This document shows positions 55,265 through 64,000 of a stretch of 64,000 nucleotides of DNA, piece by piece (within the stretch, counting starts at the first letter, position 1; each line of letters opens with the position of its first letter). The DNA is taken from assembly GCA_034436755.1 (NCBI GenBank), contig DAOTVB010000146.1:1-64000 (forward strand), read 5' to 3'. Made by a program: the position numbers and the translations under genes. Source of the stretch: CAKZQX01 sp034436755 (lineage in GTDB: Bacteria > Chloroflexota > Chloroflexia > Chloroflexales > Chloroflexaceae). Under the pieces are notes generated by a model. The model worked only from the letters and a program-made list of their open reading frames with translations. It ran no database searches and was not told the DNA's origin.

Positions 55265-55711
55265 TTATGTCTTGGGCAATTTCACAACCGTCATCCAGAA
55301 CACCTCAATCGCCTGCATCACCTGGGTAAACTGATCCAGGTCAACCGGCTTGGTAATATAGCAGTTGGCGTTGAGATCATACGCTTTCAGAATATCCTCT
55401 TCGGCGCGCGAGGTCGTCAGCACGACCACCGGAATACGCTTGAGCATATCGTCGGACTTAATCTCTTTCAGCACCTGCCGCCCATCCTTGCGGGGGAGGT
55501 TTAGATCCAGCAGGATCAGGTCAGGACGCGGCGCAGCCACATACTGCCCCTGCCGTCGCAGAAACTCCATTGCCTCAACCCCATCGCGTACCACACTCAA
55601 CCGGTTCGGCACGTCAGCATCTTTCAACGCCTCCATTGTCAAACGCACATCCCCGGGATTATCTTCAACGAGGAGAATCTTTAACACCTGGTTGTGATCT
55701 CCGACAGACAT
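55265..55711 (-). CDS. Rcp1-like single-domain response regulator
   Basis: A 148-residue paralogue of the regulator at 50131. It has LLVEDNPGDVRLT, phospho-acceptor Asp in LILLDLNLPRKDG, Thr in VVVLTTSRAE, and tail NCYITKPVDLDQFTQVMQAIEVFW. It has no output domain. AAGGAGG lies 9 nt before ATG 55711. It is the first gene of the signalling island on this strand. Its phospho-donor may be any of the kinases downstream. Confidence 0.95.
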   Translation of the reverse strand: MSVGDHNQVLKILLVEDNPGDVRLTMEALKDADVPNRLSVVRDGVEAMEFLRRQGQYVAAPRPDLILLDLNLPRKDGRQVLKEIKSDDMLKRIPVVVLTTSRAEEDILKAYDLNANCYITKPVDLDQFTQVMQAIEVFWMTVVKLPKT

Positions 55712-56153
55712 TTCGTGTTGCCTCCTTGGCAGAGATTGTATGGGAGAAGGTCGAACCCCGTGCCCGGATCCGATGATATCTCAAATCTGCCTACCGTGCC
55801 AGAGCGCCGGGCGACAGGTATGCCACTGTCGGTGCGAGGATACCATGCAACCAGGAACGCGCACCACTTTCACATCATTGCAAGATGCCCCGGAAGGTTA
55901 AGCCTGTGGCAACCGGATGAGCAATCAGCGAAGGGCATTGACAGCGGGTTTGCATTATAATGCCGGAATCTTTTTATGAGGTAAATGGTATCACAGAACT
56001 GAAGAGCCGACAAGCACCTTACCATGTCATGTCGTATACCTATAAGTCAAATCCGGGACCAAGAAACGCGGGAGCATGGCCCCCGCACTTCTTCAGGGCG
56101 GACATGCAGCAGCCAGGCTCCTGCATGCCAGAGATCCTTACAACTTCTCCCCA
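55712..56153. promoter_or_regulatory. Gap upstream of the signalling island
   Basis: 442 bases without a supported gene. On the minus strand a TATAAT is present at 55954-55959, inside the 12-bp palindrome GCATTATAATGC (55952-55963). It lies about 240 bases ahead of the regulator at 55711, but no good -35 is placed at 17 bases. On the plus strand TTGACA lies only 12 bases from the same TATAAT. A copy of the GCGGGAGCATGGC motif lies at about 56067. Confidence 0.3.
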
Positions 56154-58097
56154 CTATACATTCTCTACCGTGCTGGTATTCTGCAAAAATACAACGGACA
56201 GCGGCGGCAGCGTCAGCAGCAGCGAGTCCGGTCGCCCATGGAACGACATCCCGGTCGCCATAACGCCGCCCATATTGCCATGACCGCTCCCCCCGTAGTG
56301 TGCTGCATCGCTGTTGAGTGCCTCACGCCAGTAGTCCCCACGCGGCACCCCCACGCGATAGCTGTATTGTGGCACGGGTGTACAATTATACACGACAAGC
56401 ACAAGATTGTCCGTTGATTTGCCGCGCCGAATAAAACTGTAGACGCTATGTTCGGTATCATTGGCGTCCACCCACTCAAAGCCGGCAGCGTTGTTGTCAT
56501 ACTCATAGAGGGCCGGTTCGCTGCGGTAGAACTGGTTGAGATCGGCGACCCACTGCTGGAGGCCGCTGTGCAGAGGATAGTTGGTGAGATGCCAGTCCAG
56601 GCCGGCATCGTGGTTCCACTCATGCCACTGTCCAAACTCGCCCCCCATAAACAGCAGTTTCTTGCCCGGTTGCCCATACATAAAACCCAACAGGAGGCGC
56701 AGGTTGGCAAAGCGCTGCCACTCATCGCCCGGCATTTTGCCAATCAGCGAATGCTTGCCATAGACCACCTCGTCGTGGGAGAGTGGGAGCATATAATTCT
56801 CGCTGAAGGCATAGAGCAGGCGGAAGGTAATCTCGTTGTGATGATACTTACGAAAAATCGAATCACGCGACATATAGTTCAGCGTGTCGTGCATCCAGCC
56901 CATATCCCACTTCATGCCAAACCCCAGGCCACCCAGGTAGGTCGGGCGCGACACCATCGGCCAGGAGGTTGACTCCTCAGCAATGGTCTGGACATCGGGA
57001 TAGTTTTTGTAGACCTCCTGGTTGAGAATCCGCAGAAACTCAACCGCCTCCAGGTTTTCATTCCCGCCATACTTGTTCGGCACCCACTCCCCCGACTTAC
57101 GCGCATAATCCAGGTAGAGCATCGAGGCCACGCCATCAACCCGCAGACCATCGATATGATACTTATCCAGCCAGAAGAGCGCGCTACTGATCAGCAGGCA
57201 GCGCACCTCATTGCGGCCATAGTTAAAGATCGCGCTATTCCACTCCGGATGATAGCCCTGGCGCGGATCGGAATGCTCAAACAGAAATGTCCCGTCGAAG
57301 TAGCCCAGGCCATGCTCATCTTTGGGAAAGTGGGACGGTACCCAGTCGAGGATCACACCAATATTATGCTGATGCAGATAGTCAATCAGGTACATAAAAT
57401 CCTGCGGTGTACCATAGCGGCTCGTCGGCGCAAAGAAACTTACCACCTGATAGCCCCAGGAGCCATAGAAGGGATGCTCCATCACCGGCAGAAACTCGAC
57501 ATGGGTAAAGCCCATCTGCTGCAGATACTCAGTCAACCGGGGAGCCAGTTCGCGGTAGGTCAGAAAGCGATTACTCCCCTCACTCCGCATCCACGAACCC
57601 AGATGCATTTCATAGATTGAAAGCGGATCGTCCAGGTTGTTGCGCGTGTGGCGCTGCTCCATCCAGGCGCGATCACCCCAGGCATAATTATTGACATCGC
57701 AGACAACCGAGGCGGTTTCGGGCGGCGTTTCCCGCAGCATTGCAAACGGGTCGGCCTTATCCACCCGATAGTTGTTGTACCGGGAAATAATGTGATACTT
57801 GTAAACTGCACCAGACTCAATGCCGGGCAAGAAGCCCTCCCAGATGCCCGAGTCGGCCCGGCGCTCCAGCGGATGGCTGGTCTTGTCCCAGTTGTTAAAA
57901 TCCCCAATGACATAGACCCGCTGCGCATTGGGTGCCCAGACCGCGAAATAGGTGCCCGTCACCCCGTCAACAGTCAGCGGGTGCGCCCCCAGTTTGTCAT
58001 AGAGGCGGAAGTGTGAACCTTCGTTAAAGATAAAAATATCTGCTTCCGTCAGCAGAGTCACATCTTTTCTTTCGGTGTCCCGTGGCGACTGTGTCAT
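56154..58097 (-). CDS. glgB: 1,4-alpha-glucan branching enzyme
   Basis: Introduces alpha-1,6 branches into alpha-glucan (GH13). The 647-residue product is complete though shorter than the ~730-residue E. coli enzyme. An N-terminal CBM48 early-set domain (about 35-125, TYFAVWAPNAQRVYVIGDFNNW) precedes the barrel, with nucleophile Asp near 318 (GLRVDGVASM), acid Glu near 370 (AEESTSWP) and Asp near 439 (LPLSHDEVVYG). AGGGAATA precedes ATG 58097. It is in line with treS-mak and glgE, and the three could supply a trehalose-to-glycogen route. Confidence 0.96.
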   Translation of the reverse strand: MTQSPRDTERKDVTLLTEADIFIFNEGSHFRLYDKLGAHPLTVDGVTGTYFAVWAPNAQRVYVIGDFNNWDKTSHPLERRADSGIWEGFLPGIESGAVYKYHIISRYNNYRVDKADPFAMLRETPPETASVVCDVNNYAWGDRAWMEQRHTRNNLDDPLSIYEMHLGSWMRSEGSNRFLTYRELAPRLTEYLQQMGFTHVEFLPVMEHPFYGSWGYQVVSFFAPTSRYGTPQDFMYLIDYLHQHNIGVILDWVPSHFPKDEHGLGYFDGTFLFEHSDPRQGYHPEWNSAIFNYGRNEVRCLLISSALFWLDKYHIDGLRVDGVASMLYLDYARKSGEWVPNKYGGNENLEAVEFLRILNQEVYKNYPDVQTIAEESTSWPMVSRPTYLGGLGFGMKWDMGWMHDTLNYMSRDSIFRKYHHNEITFRLLYAFSENYMLPLSHDEVVYGKHSLIGKMPGDEWQRFANLRLLLGFMYGQPGKKLLFMGGEFGQWHEWNHDAGLDWHLTNYPLHSGLQQWVADLNQFYRSEPALYEYDNNAAGFEWVDANDTEHSVYSFIRRGKSTDNLVLVVYNCTPVPQYSYRVGVPRGDYWREALNSDAAHYGGSGHGNMGGVMATGMSFHGRPDSLLLTLPPLSVVFLQNTSTVENV

Positions 58098-58423
58098 TAT
58101 TCCCTGTTTCCTCTCTCACTTACACACGTTACGCGGCTCGTTCTCAACCAGGCGTTTGTCTGAATGACCGGCCCATTCGCCTGCGGCAGCAGCGTATAAC
58201 CCCGGTTCTCAGTTCTCGGTTCTTCGCTCGCGGTTCTCAGAGACTGTCTGAAATGGTGGTTCGCGTCGGTCACACGGCATGCTGGTTGCCCCGGATACAC
58301 CGGGCAGCGCCCCAGGAGTCCCGGCTTCAGCCGGTTCCGGCTGCACACCGGCTGAAGCCGGGACTCCCGCGCCGGGGCCGTAGCCCCATGACAAACCCTA
58401 ACCCTTTAGTCCCGCAGTTCTTT
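58098..58423. other. Gap with palindrome between glgB and treS-mak
   Basis: 326 bases with no gene. It holds the 20-bp-arm palindrome at 58315-58367 and a short TTCTC-rich direct repeat (GGTTCTCAGTTCTCGGTTC) near 58203-58225. Confidence 0.5.
58315..58367. repeat. Perfect 20-bp palindrome (dispersed REP-like)
   Basis: GGAGTCCCGGCTTCAGCCGG at 58315-58334 pairs perfectly with CCGGCTGAAGCCGGGACTCC at 58348-58367 around a 13-nt loop. The same arms, with two changes in one, occur at 10247-10330. It lies past the treS-mak stop and could also end that transcript. Confidence 0.8.
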
Positions 58424-61400
58424 CTAGCCCTTCTTCGGTGCAGTCTCCAGGATCTGCAGAATACCCTGGATCGGAATGCGCACCCAGTCGGGCCGGTTGT
58501 TGAGTTCATAGCCCAGTTCGTAGACCGCTTTCTCCAGCAGGTAGGCATTCAGCAGTACCGCAAACTCCTCGCGGGACTGCGGCAGGAACGCGGCATCGCT
58601 GGTCGTCTCCCGATAGGCTTTCAGGAAGACCGCGCTAACCCAGAGATACCAGTAGTTGGCCCATGGGTCCAGACGATCAAAGTCGGCCTCCCGGATGCCG
58701 GTACCGGGCGTCTGGCGGAACAGCGCCGCATACGCAGCATAGTGGAACGACCGCAGCATCCCGGCGACATCGCGCAGCGGGGAGCGCTTGATACGCCGCT
58801 CGCTCAGTGGGCGGGCCGGCTCCCCCTCAAAGTCGATAATCGAGAAGTCCTTCCCGGTATGCAGCACCTGCCCCAGGTGATAGTCACCATGGCAGCGAAT
58901 ACGCATGGCAGTAATCTTCTGATCGAGCAACCCGCCATAGCGCTTGAGCAGATCGGCTTCGGCGGTCAGCACCTTCTGCGCCTCGGCCTGGCCGGCCTCG
59001 GGCAGTTTATCCAGTTGCTTGCGCAGCGTCTGGAGCGCCTGCGTGGTCAGGCTGCGCATCGACTGATAGATCGAGCGCTGGTACAGCGTAGTAAACGGTT
59101 CCGGCGCAAAGTTGGGGTTGCGCGGGTCCGACGCCAGCGCCAGGTGCATCTCCGCCGTTCGCTGCCCCAGCAGTCGCGCGGACTCCAGGTAGGTGCCGAT
59201 GGTATCGACCGCCAGTTGCGGTAGTTCCTGTTCCGCCGTATTCAGCAAGGTCTCAGCCGAAATTGCCACATCCGCGATCTCTTCGTCGGCAAACTCGGTC
59301 AAGACGCGCTCGAAGTAGGCTCCGGACAGATCCAGCGTGTACTTCCAGGCATCGCCCTCATTCGGCACAAAGCCCTGCAGGATCGCCATGGTCATCGGCT
59401 CACCGCGATCCTTCTGATACTCCAGCATCCCGGCCACGGGCGGAATATGTGGGAAGTTGTGCTCGGTCAGGAAGCGCCCGATCTCCAGGTCGGGGTTAAC
59501 GCCGCCCTCCATCTTGCGGAAGACCTTCATGATCAGGCTGTCGCCATAGATCACCGACGAGTTGCTCTGCTCCGCCCGCACCGGGTTGGCATCCAGCGGC
59601 CCCTCGTGCGTGCGCAGAATCGACTGCAAAATGCGCACCGGCGATGCAGAGATCTCCCCATTCGCCCCACGCATACGCCGCCGCGTCTTGATCGCATTCA
59701 GCAACGCATTACAGAATGCCGGCTCAATCAGCGGATCGTAGAGCACCCCTTCCACATTCGCGTCCTCTATTTGCAGGCGGGCCAGCACGGTGTATGGCTG
59801 GTGTTGGGTCAACTGCTCGGCGCGCTCGCCGGTGGCGAATGTCACCGGCAGCACATACACCTCCGGGTCGCCCTCGGTGTAGTCAACATTGATCAGCATC
59901 ATGTAGGCCGCTCCAACGCCGTCGCCGTTACCATGCACCGGAATCGTATCGACAATCTGCACCCCCTTGACCCGGCGGGCCTTACTGCGGAACCAGCGCC
60001 GCGCGCGCATATAGTCCGGCAGAATACGGATCAGCGCATCACGCTGCTGCGCTTGCAGAATGCGCTCCCAAGAACCCCGCACCTTCAGGGTTGGAATTTT
60101 GCTCTCTGTACCAGGTATACCCACGGTACCTCCTTCTACCCGCTGTGGCTCGACTGAGAACCAGTAGAACGAGTGCGGCCCCAGCGTAATAAAGTAGGGC
60201 AAATCACCAATCGGTGGAAAATCCACCCGCCCAAACATCTCAACGGGCATCAGACCCTTATATTCGGACAGATCCAACTCGACGCACTGTACAAAGCGCG
60301 ACAGGTTGGCAATAACGAGGATAATCTCATCCTCATAGCGCCGTACAAAGGAGAGCACCTTACGATTCTCCGGTTGGAGAAACTCTATCGTTCCTCGACC
60401 AAAGGCTTTGTAGCGCTTGCGCAGTGAAATCAGCCGCTTCATCCACCAGAGCAGCGAGTGCGGATTGTTGCGCTGGGCTTCGACATTAACGGTTTCGTAG
60501 TGGTATTCCGGGTCAATATTGATCGGCAGGTAGAGTTGCTGCGGGTTGGCGCGCGAGAAACCGGCGTTGCGGTCAGTGCTCCACTGCATGGGCGTGCGGA
60601 CGCCATCGCGGTCGCCCAGGTAGATGTTATCACCCATGCCGATCTCATCGCCATAGTAGATCACCGGCGTACCCGGCAGCGAAAAGAGCAGGCCGTTCAT
60701 CAACTCGATCTTGCGGCGATGGTTGCCCAGCAGCGGCGACAGGCGACGACGGATGCCCAGGTTGATCCGCGCCTGGCGGTTCTGCGCATAGACCCGGTAC
60801 ATGTAGTCGCGCTCCTCGTCCGTCACCATCTCCAGCGTCAGTTCATCATGGTTACGCAGGAAGAGCGCCCACTGGCAGGTCTCCGGGATATCGGGCGTCT
60901 GCCGCAGGATATCAATAATCGGGAAGCGGTCCTCCATGTAGACCGACATAAACAGCCGGGGCATCACCGGGAAATGAAAGGCCATATGGCACTCGTCGCC
61001 ATCACCCAGATAGGCGACCGCATCCTCCGGCCACTGGTTCGCCTCGGCCAGAAACATGCGATTCTCGAAGCGCTCATCAACGTGGCGACGCAACTCCTTG
61101 AGATACTCATGCGTCTCCGGTAAATTTTCGCAGTTGGTGCCCTCCCGCTCATACAGGTAGGGAATGGCATCCAGTCGCAGTCCATCAATGCCCATGCGCA
61201 GCCAGAAATCCATGCTACGGAAGATCGCCCGACGCACCTGGGGGTTTTCAAAGTTAAGATCGGGCTGATGCGCATAGAAGCGATGCCAGTAGTACGCTTC
61301 GGCCACATGATCCCACGACCAGTTGGAGTGTTCAAAGTCCTTGAAGATAATACGCGCATCCCGATACTTATCGGTCGAGTTGCTCCAGACATAAAAGTCA

Positions 61401-61819
61401 CGCGCCGCCGTTCCGGGTTTGGCCTCCCGCGCCCGCTGGAACCAGGGATGCTGATCCGAGGTATGATTACAGACCAACTCGGTAATCACGCGCAACCCGC
61501 GCTTGTGGGCCTCGCGCACAAACGACCGCACATCCTGCAATGTGCCGTAGGACGAATGCACATCGGTATAGTCGGCAATATCGTAGCCATCATCGCGCAG
61601 GGGTGAGGGATAGAAGGGCAGCAACCAGATCGCCGTCACACCCAGATCTTGCAGGTAATCCAACTTCTCGGTCAACCCCCGGAAATCACCAATCCCATTC
61701 CCATCGCTATCGTAGAAGGCCCGTACATGCACTTCATAGATAATCGCATCTTTATACCAGAGTGGATTGTTGTCGAGCGGGAGATTCTCTGCCTCTTTTT
61801 TTGTTCTGGTTGTCGCCAT
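58424..61819 (-). CDS. treS: Trehalose synthase-maltokinase fusion
   Basis: An 1131-residue bifunctional enzyme. The TreS part (about 1-560, GH13) interconverts trehalose and maltose: IYEVHVRAFYDSDGNGIGDF, nucleophile Asp near 216 (GLRLDAIPYL), acid Glu near 257 (FLAEANQWPED) and NHDE near 322. The C-terminal maltokinase part (about 600-1131) makes maltose 1-phosphate: an aminoglycoside-phosphotransferase-like fold with RCHGDYHLGQ near 980 and IIDFEGEP near 996. This fusion feeds GlgE. The start is ATG 61819 or an in-frame TTG at 61825 with GAGGG better spaced. No frameshift separates the domains. Confidence 0.95.
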   Translation of the reverse strand: MATTRTKKEAENLPLDNNPLWYKDAIIYEVHVRAFYDSDGNGIGDFRGLTEKLDYLQDLGVTAIWLLPFYPSPLRDDGYDIADYTDVHSSYGTLQDVRSFVREAHKRGLRVITELVCNHTSDQHPWFQRAREAKPGTAARDFYVWSNSTDKYRDARIIFKDFEHSNWSWDHVAEAYYWHRFYAHQPDLNFENPQVRRAIFRSMDFWLRMGIDGLRLDAIPYLYEREGTNCENLPETHEYLKELRRHVDERFENRMFLAEANQWPEDAVAYLGDGDECHMAFHFPVMPRLFMSVYMEDRFPIIDILRQTPDIPETCQWALFLRNHDELTLEMVTDEERDYMYRVYAQNRQARINLGIRRRLSPLLGNHRRKIELMNGLLFSLPGTPVIYYGDEIGMGDNIYLGDRDGVRTPMQWSTDRNAGFSRANPQQLYLPINIDPEYHYETVNVEAQRNNPHSLLWWMKRLISLRKRYKAFGRGTIEFLQPENRKVLSFVRRYEDEIILVIANLSRFVQCVELDLSEYKGLMPVEMFGRVDFPPIGDLPYFITLGPHSFYWFSVEPQRVEGGTVGIPGTESKIPTLKVRGSWERILQAQQRDALIRILPDYMRARRWFRSKARRVKGVQIVDTIPVHGNGDGVGAAYMMLINVDYTEGDPEVYVLPVTFATGERAEQLTQHQPYTVLARLQIEDANVEGVLYDPLIEPAFCNALLNAIKTRRRMRGANGEISASPVRILQSILRTHEGPLDANPVRAEQSNSSVIYGDSLIMKVFRKMEGGVNPDLEIGRFLTEHNFPHIPPVAGMLEYQKDRGEPMTMAILQGFVPNEGDAWKYTLDLSGAYFERVLTEFADEEIADVAISAETLLNTAEQELPQLAVDTIGTYLESARLLGQRTAEMHLALASDPRNPNFAPEPFTTLYQRSIYQSMRSLTTQALQTLRKQLDKLPEAGQAEAQKVLTAEADLLKRYGGLLDQKITAMRIRCHGDYHLGQVLHTGKDFSIIDFEGEPARPLSERRIKRSPLRDVAGMLRSFHYAAYAALFRQTPGTGIREADFDRLDPWANYWYLWVSAVFLKAYRETTSDAAFLPQSREEFAVLLNAYLLEKAVYELGYELNNRPDWVRIPIQGILQILETAPKKG

Positions 61820-61993
61820 AGTCAAATAATACCCTCATACCGAATATTAAGAATACACAGTAAAGCCATGCAGTTGATACCAGATTAGAATAGTAAGGTG
61901 CCGATCAGGTATCCATGTGTATACCATGACCGGCATCTCTTTACGTTGCACGCGCTACATCACTCCATTGCGGGACTCTGTTCCGCGCCGGAA

Positions 61994-63964
61994 CTAGACC
62001 TGTCGCCGAATGCTGAAAATATGCGCCGGCAGCGCCGGACTCAGTTCAACATAGTTATGCGAACCATGCCACTGATAGCGCGCATCAGTCAGCAGATCAT
62101 GCACCTCAAACGGCTGATCCGGGGAAAAGCCAAATTCTTCCAGCGGCAAGCCCACCCATCCCGACTGGGTCCAGGTGATATCCAGGTTGACCACAATCAG
62201 CACGATATTGCTGAGATCCTGGGTACTCTTGCTATAGGCAATAAGCTGATCATTCTGGACGGCATGGAAGCGCAGGCTCTCATTGCTATGCAGCGCCGGG
62301 TTTTCGCGGCGAATATGATTGACGCGTGCGATCAGATCTTTAATGCTATGCGGCGCATTCAGATCCCAATCTTTGATCTCATACTTCTCGTTGTCGATAT
62401 ACTCTTCTTTGCCGGGAGCCGCCACATGCTCTCCCAACTCGTAGGCCGGGCCATACATGCCATAGTTGGAGGTCAGCGTCGCCGCCAGGATAAAGCGCTG
62501 CATAAACATCGGCCGTCCGCCAAACTGCAACTGCTCCGTCAGAATATCCGGCGTATTAGGCCAGAAGTTGGGGCGGAAGTAGTCGCGCACCTCCGACTGG
62601 GTCAACTCGGACATGTACTGCGTGAGTTCCCACTTATTCGTACGCCAGGCAAAGTAGGTGTAGGACTGCGAGAAGCCCAGCTTTGCCAGGTTGTACATCA
62701 CCTTGGGCCGGGTAAACGCCTCGGCCAGGAAGAGCGTATCAGGATGCTTGCGCTTAATCTCGCCAATCGCCCACTCCCAGAAGTGGAACGATTTGGTATG
62801 CGGATTATCCACCCGAAAGATCTTGACGCCCTGGTCAACCCAGTACTCCATCACACTCTTGAGTTCTTCCCAGAGCGCGCGCCAGTCCTCGGTCTCAAAG
62901 TTAATCGGGTAGATATCTTCATATTTTTTCGGCGGATTCTCGGCATACTGCACCGTGCCATCCGGTCGCCAGGTAAACCACTGCGGATGCTCCTTGACAT
63001 ACGGATGATCCGGCGCGCATTGGAAGGCAATATCCAGGGCGACTTCCATGTTGTGCTCGCGCACTTTCTCCACAAAAAAGCGGAAGTCTTCCAGCGTGCC
63101 CAGTTGCGGATGGATCGCCTTGTGCCCACCTTCGTCAGCGCCGATGGCCCAGGGACTGCCGACATCGTCCGGCGCGGCAATAACATTGTTGTTCTTCCCC
63201 TTGCGGTTGATCCGCCCGATCGGATGGATCGGCGGCAGGTAGACCACATCAAACCCCAACCAGGAAACATAGGGCAACCACTCAACCGCATCGCGGAAGG
63301 TGCCATGCCGCCCCGGTTCAGCCGCAGTCGAGCGGGGGAAGAACTCATACCAGGCGCTGTAGCGGGCCTTCTCGCGATCTACGATCACCGTCAACTCCTG
63401 GTCATAGCGGGCGGCAAACGCGCGCTCAGCATGATTATGCATCAACTCGGCCAGTTCGGGCGACAACGCCTGCTGGATGGCCGTCTTCCCACCGTCCCGC
63501 AATGTTTTGGCGTAGGAGTTGAGCGTCTGCGCCACCTGCCCGGACGAATACTTCACGGCAGCTTCCACATACTGCGCGCCGATCACCAGGTCAATCGCCA
63601 CATCCTGACCGGCATCAACCCGCTTGCGCAGATCACGCGCCCAGGATTTGAAATGATCAACCCAGCCCAGCAGGGTATAGCAGTAGAGGCCCACCGTCGC
63701 AACAGTAAACGCACCCCGCCAGCGGTCATTGACCAGAAACTCCATCGGCACTTCATGCCACTCCGACTCGTTCGCCTGCCGGTAGAGCAGCGCGAGGGAG
63801 AGCGCATCATGCCCATCGGTAAAAGCATCGGCCTCGACAACAACTTCTTCGCCAACAACCCGTTTAATTGCAAAACGCCCACAATCGACCGCAGGGGAAA
63901 CACCCTCGATAATAACTCTCTGACGACCTTCTTCCAGACGCACGTTGGATGTCTCCTTCGACAT
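61994..63964 (-). CDS. glgE: Alpha-1,4-glucan:maltose-1-phosphate maltosyltransferase
   Basis: GlgE transfers maltose from maltose 1-phosphate to the non-reducing end of alpha-1,4-glucan (GH13). The 656-residue product is full length: an N-terminal beta-sandwich and helical region (about 1-200), then the barrel with YLPPIHPIGRINRKGKNN, nucleophile Asp near 386 (IFRVDNPHTKS) and Glu near 410 (FLAEAFTRP). ATG 63964 is 36 bases from the window edge and has no strong ribosome-binding site in view. Together with treS-mak and glgB it makes the complete GlgE route, independent of ADP-glucose. Confidence 0.95.
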   Translation of the reverse strand: MSKETSNVRLEEGRQRVIIEGVSPAVDCGRFAIKRVVGEEVVVEADAFTDGHDALSLALLYRQANESEWHEVPMEFLVNDRWRGAFTVATVGLYCYTLLGWVDHFKSWARDLRKRVDAGQDVAIDLVIGAQYVEAAVKYSSGQVAQTLNSYAKTLRDGGKTAIQQALSPELAELMHNHAERAFAARYDQELTVIVDREKARYSAWYEFFPRSTAAEPGRHGTFRDAVEWLPYVSWLGFDVVYLPPIHPIGRINRKGKNNNVIAAPDDVGSPWAIGADEGGHKAIHPQLGTLEDFRFFVEKVREHNMEVALDIAFQCAPDHPYVKEHPQWFTWRPDGTVQYAENPPKKYEDIYPINFETEDWRALWEELKSVMEYWVDQGVKIFRVDNPHTKSFHFWEWAIGEIKRKHPDTLFLAEAFTRPKVMYNLAKLGFSQSYTYFAWRTNKWELTQYMSELTQSEVRDYFRPNFWPNTPDILTEQLQFGGRPMFMQRFILAATLTSNYGMYGPAYELGEHVAAPGKEEYIDNEKYEIKDWDLNAPHSIKDLIARVNHIRRENPALHSNESLRFHAVQNDQLIAYSKSTQDLSNIVLIVVNLDITWTQSGWVGLPLEEFGFSPDQPFEVHDLLTDARYQWHGSHNYVELSPALPAHIFSIRRQV

Positions 63965-64000
63965 TTCAGAAGGACTGCTACACGACTTATGCCGGGACAG

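Noticed and set aside
55933..55962. TTGACA followed by TATAAT on the plus strand
   Set aside because: Only 12 bases separate them, and no plus-strand gene follows before the end of glgB.
58082..59224. A 380-codon open frame on the plus strand
   Set aside because: Antisense to the treS-mak gene and running across the palindrome; no start signal or family.

Overview
The window looks like chromosomal DNA of a Chloroflexota bacterium, most likely class Chloroflexia. This is inferred from gene content, not from a marker-gene search: substrate-binding/VWA lipoproteins, DUF3352, DUF3536/GH57, a GlgE route with a TreS-maltokinase fusion, many PAS histidine kinases paired with Rcp1-like regulators, a kaiB-kaiC pair, and intergenic DNA full of short palindromic and CCACAGAG-type repeats. 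About 42 protein genes are supported. I recognise no rRNA, tRNA, CRISPR array, complete insertion sequence or prophage.

Layout. 1-7336: a 116-bp tandem repeat, a coiled-coil membrane protein, and a tandemly duplicated pair (VWA-bearing lipoprotein plus anchored solute-binding protein), all on the minus strand; a third VWA lipoprotein is divergent at 7602-9239. 9438-16596: rpiA, a tandem universal stress protein, a small CBM48 protein, a run of response regulators with a GAF protein, then phoU. 16750-30848: mfd, a DUF3352 protein, a BCCT osmolyte transporter, an AT-rich insert carrying an orphan DNA methyltransferase, a GNAT acetyltransferase, a dihydrodipicolinate-reductase-like dehydrogenase, mnmG and a YcxB-like protein. 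31039-41728: a very large secreted ExeM-type nuclease, HU, purB, a class I aminotransferase, a small tail-anchored protein and a secreted glycoside hydrolase-like lipoprotein. 41980-55711: a signalling island, all on the minus strand, with kai genes at its centre. 56154-63964: glgB, treS-mak and glgE.

The most interesting system is at 45822-48570. A receiver-domain protein whose C-terminal half resembles the KaiC-binding domain of cyanobacterial KaiA overlaps kaiB by 8 nt and is followed by a double-domain kaiC that keeps the Ser-Thr phosphorylation pair. This is the kaiA-kaiB-kaiC order outside Cyanobacteria, with a domain plan like that reported for KaiA3 of Synechocystis. Around it are three phytochrome-type histidine kinases (one with a receiver lacking its phospho-acceptor Asp), two Rcp1-like single-domain regulators, and a pseudokinase fused to DnaJ-like zinc fingers and a tail anchor. 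No SasA- or RpaA-like gene is present in the window.

How the genes may work together (inference): the Kai module could time or sense metabolic state, the two-component proteins could carry input and output, and the neighbouring DUF3536/GH57, GlgB, TreS-Mak and GlgE enzymes make or remodel alpha-glucan from trehalose. In cyanobacteria the Kai clock is closely tied to glycogen turnover, so the adjacency is suggestive but not proof.

Intergenic DNA holds several repeat families: a 115-116 bp tandem repeat (1-290 and about 2930-3090), a CCACAGAG-type repeat (16751, 41935) that supplies the last codons of mfd, a 20-bp-arm palindrome (10247, 58315), a 21-nt palindromic core (10167, 30963) and three small inverted-repeat elements resembling MITEs.
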